17,445 bases of DNA, taken from NCBI GenBank assembly GCA_030613915.1, contig JAUWKY010000004.1, positions 1-17,445 of the forward strand. Reading direction: 5' to 3'. The notes under the pieces were generated by a model. That model did no database searches. It was not told the origin of the DNA and saw nothing but the letters and a program-made list of their open reading frames with translations. Origin of the DNA: Syntrophobacterales bacterium (GTDB lineage Bacteria > Desulfobacterota > Syntrophobacteria > BM002). This document shows positions 13,616-17,445 of this stretch, piece after piece (positions within the stretch are counted from its first letter, which is position 1; each line of letters opens with the position of its first letter). The position numbers were made by a program, and so were the translations under genes.

Positions 13616-14416
13616 ATGAAAAAGAGACGCAAAAGAAATACTTCTCGGAGTGCTCAACCCCCTAAGTCTGATTCTAGTGATAGCTTCACTACACCCTTTT
13701 CTTGTCTTGCTGACATGCTGAAGCAGATTCAGGCTGAAACCCAACCGGATAACGAGGAAGGTAAAATAATTCCTGAGCTGGAGCGGGAATCATACCCATC
13801 GAACCAGCCGAAGTCTGGCAATGGAGCCGAGGAAGAGGACAGTTTGTTTCGGGAGGCGATGGCTGAGGTGGAGCCTTTACAATCCAACAAAGTGAAAGCG
13901 AGAGTCCCTGGACCGCTGTCAAAACCAAGCAGACGGCCGCTGCTGGAAGGAGAGTTGGAGGCATATGCGCAACTGGTTGACCTTGTGAGCGGTGAGGGCA
14001 GTTTTGATATTGAATATACTGATGAATACATAGAGGGTGCGGTTGTGGGAATCGATCCTGACTTACTACCGAAACTGCGGCGCGGTGATTTTTCTATTCA
14101 GGCCCATTTTGACCTCCATGGAATGACCACAGCAGAGGCACGGGAGGCGGTGGAGCGCTTCATACTTTCCAGCGTGATCAAGGGGCTGCGATGCGTGCTG
14201 ATCATTCACGGACGAGGACTCAATTCGCGAGATCAGATTCCTATCCTTAAGGAACGGATGTCAAGCTGGCTCAAACGTGGTCGGCTGAAGCAGATGGTGC
14301 TTGCTTTCGCCACGGCGCAGCCCTGCGACGGTGGTGCAGGTGCTATGTGTGTTTTTTTACGTAAGTGTCAGCCAGAAAGGATAAAGTTTACAAAAGGAGG
14401 GTCGCTGAAACTGTAA
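13616..14416 (+). CDS. Smr/MutS2-C-type domain protein
   Basis: 266 residues. The first ~115 are basic then acidic, low in structure, starting MKKRRKRN. The Smr domain occupies about 163-250, with the hallmarks FDLHGMTTAEA (LHG at 167-169), IIHGRG (198-201) and GGAGAMCVFLR (239-248). Stand-alone Smr proteins can be nucleases acting on RNA or branched DNA; some cleave stalled mRNAs on collided ribosomes. The whole family layout matches the YdaL/SmrA-like proteins of proteobacteria. The ATG is chosen over an in-frame one at 13481, which lies inside the divergent RNase D gene; the ribosome binding site is poor. Only 48 nt separate the two divergent starts, with a TATAAA word at 13585-13590 in between. 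Confidence 0.85.
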   Translation: MKKRRKRNTSRSAQPPKSDSSDSFTTPFSCLADMLKQIQAETQPDNEEGKIIPELERESYPSNQPKSGNGAEEEDSLFREAMAEVEPLQSNKVKARVPGPLSKPSRRPLLEGELEAYAQLVDLVSGEGSFDIEYTDEYIEGAVVGIDPDLLPKLRRGDFSIQAHFDLHGMTTAEAREAVERFILSSVIKGLRCVLIIHGRGLNSRDQIPILKERMSSWLKRGRLKQMVLAFATAQPCDGGAGAMCVFLRKCQPERIKFTKGGSLKL

Positions 14417-14436
14417 AAGGCGATCATGGTAGAAAC

Positions 14437-14465
14437 TGGAGAAAAATGGCCTTTTCAGTTATAAT
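14437..14465 (+). promoter_or_regulatory. Candidate promoter for the one-TM coiled-coil protein
   Basis: TGGAGA (14437-14442), a 17-nt spacer and a perfect TATAAT (14460-14465), about 55 nt before the GTG start. The upstream box is weak. Confidence 0.5.
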
Positions 14466-14520
14466 CCGGAGTCCAGAAACTGTGGCTGTTCCTCGTTTTG
14501 AGGGAGGAGAGTAATATCTG

Positions 14521-14778
14521 GTGGAAAATCCAAGCTTTTACTTGTGGATAGGTCTGGCTCTTGGAGCTGTTGTCGGGGCGGGAGCAGCATTTTTTTATGC
14601 AAGGATCCGTGGTTTTTTTGCCAAATCAGAGGTTTCACAGTTGCGGCAAGAAAACCGTACTCTGAAGCAACGTCTTGAGAAAAAGGACAAGCACATCCAG
14701 GAGATGATGTACCATACTGAAAAGATCGCCGCGGGTCTGGCTGAGCAAAACAACGGGAGGAGTAACCATGGATCGTAA
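14521..14778 (+). CDS. Small single-pass membrane protein with coiled coil
   Basis: 85 residues from a GTG start, with GAGGGAGGAG upstream. Residues about 7-28 are one membrane helix with a glycine-rich face (WIGLALGAVVGAGAAFFYA). Residues about 36-72 are a charged heptad-like helix (SQLRQENRTLKQRLEKKDKHIQEM) typical of a coiled coil facing the cytoplasm. The overall plan recalls YhcB/DUF1043 proteins, but the resemblance is in architecture only and the length is shorter, so I do not assign it. It follows the Smr gene by about 100 nt and has its own likely promoter. A second start codon with a strong ribosome binding site overlaps its end (see the next entry). Confidence 0.65.
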   Translation: MENPSFYLWIGLALGAVVGAGAAFFYARIRGFFAKSEVSQLRQENRTLKQRLEKKDKHIQEMMYHTEKIAAGLAEQNNGRSNHGS

Positions 14779-14848
14779 ACTCAATCTCAGGGTTTCAGGT
14801 GTCGGGTGTCAGGTGTCAGGGAAGAAAAACAAAAAAACTGAAACCTGA
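14768..14848 (+). pseudogene. Truncated downstream reading frame entering a repeat
   Basis: An ATG overlapping the end of the preceding gene is preceded by GGGAGGAG at ideal spacing, as expected of a coupled gene. After about eight codons (MDRKLNLR) the frame enters the dispersed repeat and stops at 14846-14848, giving only 26 residues. It may be the remaining head of a gene lost when the repeat arrived, or a chance start. Confidence 0.3.
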
Positions 14849-14859
14849 ACACTGAAACC
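14791..14859. repeat. Dispersed repeat copy with 7-nt units
   Basis: 14805-14836 is the exact inverted partner of 7515-7546. The copy is bordered by GGTGTCG/GGTGTCA units on the left (three in a row, about 14798-14818) and CTGAAAC-CTGAACA-CTGAAAC on the right (14838-14858). The unit number differs from the other copy (three GTGTC-type units here, two there), which suggests slippage. Confidence 0.75.
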
Positions 14860-14871
14860 TCCATTTTCTCC

Positions 14872-15894
14872 TCAACTCTCCAGGCACTTTTTGAATTGGC
14901 GGATTACAAATCGACCCAGATCGGAAAGATCTGTCTTTCTTAGGTGGTCGTCCAGATTAGCGAGGGGAATTTCAGCCCTGGCCATAGCTCGATGGCCACC
15001 GGCACTTCCCAACCTGCCAAAGGCTTTGATCGCCTTGGAGCCAGCATTTTTTCTGAATCCATCATTACGTATGATTACAACCAGGTTTTTGTGGTAAACA
15101 CCCGAGACGACAACCCAACCAACTTCGTGGCATCTCATAAAGAAGTCGGCAAGGAGTACCAGAATATCTGGAGAATGGACCTGGCCGAGGTGGGAAAAAA
15201 TCTTGCCCTTGATGATGCGCTTGCTTTCCAAGGCCTGTTGAAAATACTTGAGGTCTCCGACTCCCATGTCGGATATTTCAATCTTACGGAGCAGATTCAT
15301 GTTGGCAAGCGGAAAGAGGTAATGGAAAGCTTTGACATCGTCTTCAAAGGCATGTAGCTCAAAATTGTGGGTGTCCACACGAATGGCGTAGAGAAGGGCA
15401 GTGGCCAGACTTTTTGAAGGACGAATTCTTGCCGAGCGCAAGTACTCGGTCATCATAGTGGCGGTAGCTCCGTAGCTGGGTCGGATGTCAACAAACGGGG
15501 CGTCTACTGGCATTGTAATGGGATGGTGATCTATGACAGCATCGTAGTGGAAGTCGCAGAAAGCCTCATGATGGTGAGGTTGACTATCCACCAGAAGAGT
15601 TTTGGAGAAAGCTTGGGCATCAATTTGCTGCAGTTTGACCAGGGGGACCTTGAGAAGCCGCACCATGGTGACATTGTCAAATCGGACGATGTCGTTAAAG
15701 TGGGCGATGGTAACTGATTGAACCTTGTGCCAGAGTAACCGCTTTAGAGCCATGGCAGATGCCATGGCGTCTGGATCGGCATCAATAGTTATCAAGGCCT
15801 TGTCTTTGGGTTCGAAAAGGGTAAACAGTTTTTGAAGGTTTTCACTGATGGATCGAGGTCTTGCAGAGCGGTGGCGACGGTTGCTGCGGGGCAT
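14872..15894 (-). CDS. DHH/DHHA1-family phosphoesterase (NrnA-like)
   Basis: 340 residues. Catalytic motifs of the DHH family are in order: DADPDAMAS (D38, D40, D42), VDSQ (D103), IDHH (122-124) and RVDTHNF (D174). The DHHA1 substrate-binding end has GSAGGHRAMARAEIP (GGH at 299-301). This is the plan of NrnA-type enzymes, which degrade short oligoribonucleotides and/or pAp; other DHH proteins split cyclic dinucleotides. The first motif has Pro where Ala or Gly is more usual (DADPD), and the N-terminus is basic (MPRSNRRHRSARPR). The gene is divergent from the recombinase gene; its ribosome binding site is weak. Cytoplasmic. Given the HD-GYP protein elsewhere in the window, a role in removing pGpG is conceivable but only inferred. 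Confidence 0.85.
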   Translation of the reverse strand: MPRSNRRHRSARPRSISENLQKLFTLFEPKDKALITIDADPDAMASAMALKRLLWHKVQSVTIAHFNDIVRFDNVTMVRLLKVPLVKLQQIDAQAFSKTLLVDSQPHHHEAFCDFHYDAVIDHHPITMPVDAPFVDIRPSYGATATMMTEYLRSARIRPSKSLATALLYAIRVDTHNFELHAFEDDVKAFHYLFPLANMNLLRKIEISDMGVGDLKYFQQALESKRIIKGKIFSHLGQVHSPDILVLLADFFMRCHEVGWVVVSGVYHKNLVVIIRNDGFRKNAGSKAIKAFGRLGSAGGHRAMARAEIPLANLDDHLRKTDLSDLGRFVIRQFKKCLES

Positions 15895-15920
15895 TTCGCT
15901 ATCTCGCTACTTTTTTACTA

Positions 15921-15949
15921 AAGATATCCACAGTTTGGCAATTCTGCAA
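15921..15949 (-). promoter_or_regulatory. Weak candidate promoter for the DHH gene
   Basis: On the minus strand, TTGCAG (15944-15949), 17 nt, TATCTT (15921-15926). The spacing is right, but the boxes match only three and four of six bases. Confidence 0.3.
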
Positions 15950-16012
15950 AAACTCCCAACAAAGTGCCACAACCAACAGCCAAGGTCAAGACCATTTTAC
16001 ATGACACTTTCT

Positions 16013-16075
16013 GCCTGCCTGTCCCGCCTGTCCCGAGCTTGTCTCGGGGAGCTTGTCGCGGGGCTGCTGGCTGCC
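16013..16075. repeat. GC-rich short tandem repeats in the divergent gap
   Basis: GCCTGTCCC occurs twice in tandem (about 16017-16035). A 14-nt unit GAGCTTGTC-T/G-CGGG then occurs twice (16035-16048, 16049-16062), and the first copy forms the hairpin CCCGAG-CTTGT-CTCGGG (16032-16048). Together with the two promoter candidates this is all that the 328-nt gap between the DHH and recombinase genes holds. An 81-residue minus-strand frame here is a product of the repeats. Confidence 0.65.
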
Positions 16076-16104
16076 CGCTGCCACCTGGTCCTAGGGCTTT
16101 GCGG

Positions 16105-16133
16105 TTGACTCGATAGGGGGCATCTGCTATGTT
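16105..16133 (+). promoter_or_regulatory. Candidate promoter for the Xer-type recombinase gene
   Basis: TTGACT (16105-16110, five of six), exactly 17 nt, then TATGTT (16128-16133, four of six). The leader would be about 80 nt. Confidence 0.5.
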
Positions 16134-16222
16134 CTCGTCGATTTTGGAAAAATTTGATTTCATTGGAAAAACAAAGGCTAGGATGGCTTTTCCCGAGCAA
16201 AATGTGAATTAGTCAAGAAGCA

Positions 16223-17110
16223 ATGGAAACCCATCTGGATCTTTATCTCGACTATCTTACTGTAGAAAAAGGTCTTGCCGCCAATACCCGAGCCTCCTAC
16301 AGCGCCGATCTGCTTAAGTTCCTAAGTTACCTTAAAGATACCGGGATAGATGACTGGAGCCAGGTTCGGTTCCCCGAGATCATCGCTTTCCTTTCCCGGG
16401 CCCAGGAGCAGGGCTTGGCTCCCAGGAGCAGGGCAAGACTACTTTCGGCGATGCGCGGCTTTTTTAAATTTATGGTGCGAGACAGCCACCTGAAAAAAAG
16501 TCCAGTGGCGAATCTGACATCGCCCCGACTCCGGCGCCATCTTCCGACTGTGCTCAGTGTTGCAGAGGTGGAGCGGTTGCTGGCGCAGCCAAATCCAGAT
16601 CTTCCTCTGGGCCAGAGAGACGCTGCCATGCTAGAGCTTCTCTATGGCACTGGGTTGCGAGTTACCGAATTGATCACACTTGCCATTGGGCGCGTCAACC
16701 TGGAGGTGGGTTTTCTGGTTGCACGTGGCAAAGGGTCCAAAGAACGCATTGTACCAATGGGAGAGGTAGCCACTGAGGCGGTGCGAAGCTATACATTGGG
16801 GTCACGGCCACGTTTGCTGAAGGGTAGGGTGAGTGAGATTCTTTTTGTCAGCAATCGAGGGACTGCCATGACCAGGCAAGGCTTCTGGAAGTTGTTGAAG
16901 AAATATGGGCGTCAAGCAGGAATGCAAAAATCACTCACTCCTCACACCTTGCGACACTCGTTCGCTACCCATCTCCTCGAACGTGGGGCAGACTTGCGCT
17001 CGGTGCAGATGATGCTGGGTCATGCCGACATAAGCACTACACAGATATATACACATGTTGCGCGGGAGAGGCTCAGAGAGGTGCATAAGAAGTACCATCC
17101 GCGGGCCTAA
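16223..17110 (+). CDS. xerD: Tyrosine recombinase of the XerC/XerD type
   Basis: 295 residues, the standard Xer length. The N-terminal core-binding (SAM-like) domain covers about 1-95 (VEKGLAANTRASYSADLLKFLSYL). The catalytic domain covers about 105-290 and has all expected residues: R146 (YGTGLRVTEL), K170 (GKGSKER), H241 and R244 (HTLRH), H267 (LGHADI) and the nucleophile Y276 (IYTHV). Xer proteins resolve chromosome dimers at dif next to the FtsK translocase. The sequence looks like the housekeeping XerC/XerD group rather than a phage integrase. Choosing between C and D from sequence alone is uncertain, so the symbol is a best guess. The ATG lacks a strong ribosome binding site. No dif-like 28-bp site and no integrative-element boundary were seen nearby. 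Confidence 0.88.
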   Translation: METHLDLYLDYLTVEKGLAANTRASYSADLLKFLSYLKDTGIDDWSQVRFPEIIAFLSRAQEQGLAPRSRARLLSAMRGFFKFMVRDSHLKKSPVANLTSPRLRRHLPTVLSVAEVERLLAQPNPDLPLGQRDAAMLELLYGTGLRVTELITLAIGRVNLEVGFLVARGKGSKERIVPMGEVATEAVRSYTLGSRPRLLKGRVSEILFVSNRGTAMTRQGFWKLLKKYGRQAGMQKSLTPHTLRHSFATHLLERGADLRSVQMMLGHADISTTQIYTHVARERLREVHKKYHPRA

Positions 17111-17121
17111 GGTAGGGGGTG

Positions 17122-17208
17122 GATTTTAGATTTTAGATTGTAGATTGCAGATTGAGGACAGGCAAAACTGGCAAAACTGACTAAACCGGCCAAACAGGCA
17201 ACAGGAAT
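17122..17208. repeat. 7-nt and 9-nt tandem repeats after the recombinase gene
   Basis: Five 7-nt units (GATTTTA, GATTTTA, GATTGTA, GATTGCA, GATTGAG; 17122-17156) are followed by units of about 9 nt (GGCAAAACT twice, then degenerate copies, about 17161-17208). The GATTGC-type units match those at 4679-4771 and the 5149-5239 tract. Confidence 0.8.
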
Positions 17209-17241
17209 CCTATTGTAGAATAAGCAATAAGAGCAGGACAA

Positions 17242-17445
17242 GTGGAAATAATCACCACCCATATAAACGCAGATTTTGACGCCATGGCATCCATGATTGC
17301 CGCGAAGAAGCTCTACCCAGAGGCGGTGATGGTGTTTCCTGGATCCCAGGAACACAACCTCAGAGAATTCCTGGTTGAGTCCACCTTCTACTTTTTCAAT
17401 TTTGCCAAAATTAAAGACCTGGATTTTGCCAATATTCAACGCCTC
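17242..17445 (+). CDS. N-terminus of a DHH-type protein, probably the CBS/poly(A)-polymerase fusion (partial)
   Basis: 68 codons from a GTG start run to the window edge without a stop. The protein begins VEIITTHINADFDAMASM, a DHH-family first motif (NADFDAMAS), followed by AAKKLYPEAVMVFPGSQEHNLREFL. This opening is characteristic of the deltaproteobacterial tRNA nucleotidyltransferase/poly(A)-polymerase-related proteins that carry an N-terminal DHH domain and CBS domains. Only the DHH start is visible, so the later domains are inferred from memory of the family. AGGA lies just upstream of the GTG. The frame on the opposite strand over the same bases is a shadow. Confidence 0.7.
   Translation, partial: MEIITTHINADFDAMASMIAAKKLYPEAVMVFPGSQEHNLREFLVESTFYFFNFAKIKDLDFANIQRL

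Noticed and set aside
15918..16163. 81-residue minus-strand open frame between the DHH and recombinase genes
   Set aside because: It is a low-complexity translation of GC-rich tandem repeats (RQAPRDKLGTGG-type) and lacks a ribosome binding site.
16223..17110. Recombinase as the integrase of a genomic island
   Set aside because: No tRNA, attachment-site repeat or phage gene lies nearby, and length and motifs fit the housekeeping Xer type.

Overview
The window reads as chromosomal DNA of a deltaproteobacterium (Desulfobacterota), probably an uncultured sulfate-reducer or syntroph-like lineage. The basis is a mix of gene families rather than any marker gene. These include a PxxKW-type cysteine-rich small protein, a DHH-headed protein of the CBS/poly(A)-polymerase type at the right edge, a HEAT/HD-GYP pair, a YcaO-TPR fusion, and many short-period intergenic repeats. 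No rRNA, tRNA, CRISPR array or intact insertion sequence was seen.

Left part (1-4672, + strand). A DUF401-type membrane protein is followed by two tightly packed genes, a HEAT-repeat protein and an HD-GYP protein. The second starts 4 nt after the first stops. Both appear to begin with the same, otherwise unrecognised, N-terminal domain, so they probably form one signalling unit.

Middle left (4673-7228). A small 8-Cys protein faces, convergently, a minus-strand pair made of a small winged-helix-like protein and an EamA/DMT transporter joined by an ATGA overlap. Divergent from that pair is the PxxKW protein, whose leader carries a plausible promoter followed by an intrinsic terminator (possible attenuation).

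Middle (7229-9950). A repeat-rich gap with a foldback MITE-like element precedes a + strand run of mutT-like Nudix hydrolase, dGTPase-family HD hydrolase and a DUF456 membrane protein. The first two suggest nucleotide-pool housekeeping.

Middle right (9947-13567, minus strand). A second MITE-like element is followed by a YcaO-TPR fusion with a very good sigma70-type promoter. Next come a striking multi-hairpin element nested in inverted arms, a second winged-helix small protein and an RNase D-like exonuclease.

Right part (13616-17445). A Smr-domain protein runs divergently from RNase D with a 48-bp gap, followed by a one-TM coiled-coil protein. Then come a minus-strand DHH phosphoesterase, a divergent XerC/XerD-type recombinase, and the first 68 codons of a DHH-type protein that leaves the window.

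The most unusual signals are non-coding. One is the four-stem structure at 12049-12195. Others are two MITE-like elements and a 32-nt exact dispersed repeat pair. In addition, most intergenic gaps hold tandem units with strict 7-nt spacing although the unit sequence changes from place to place.
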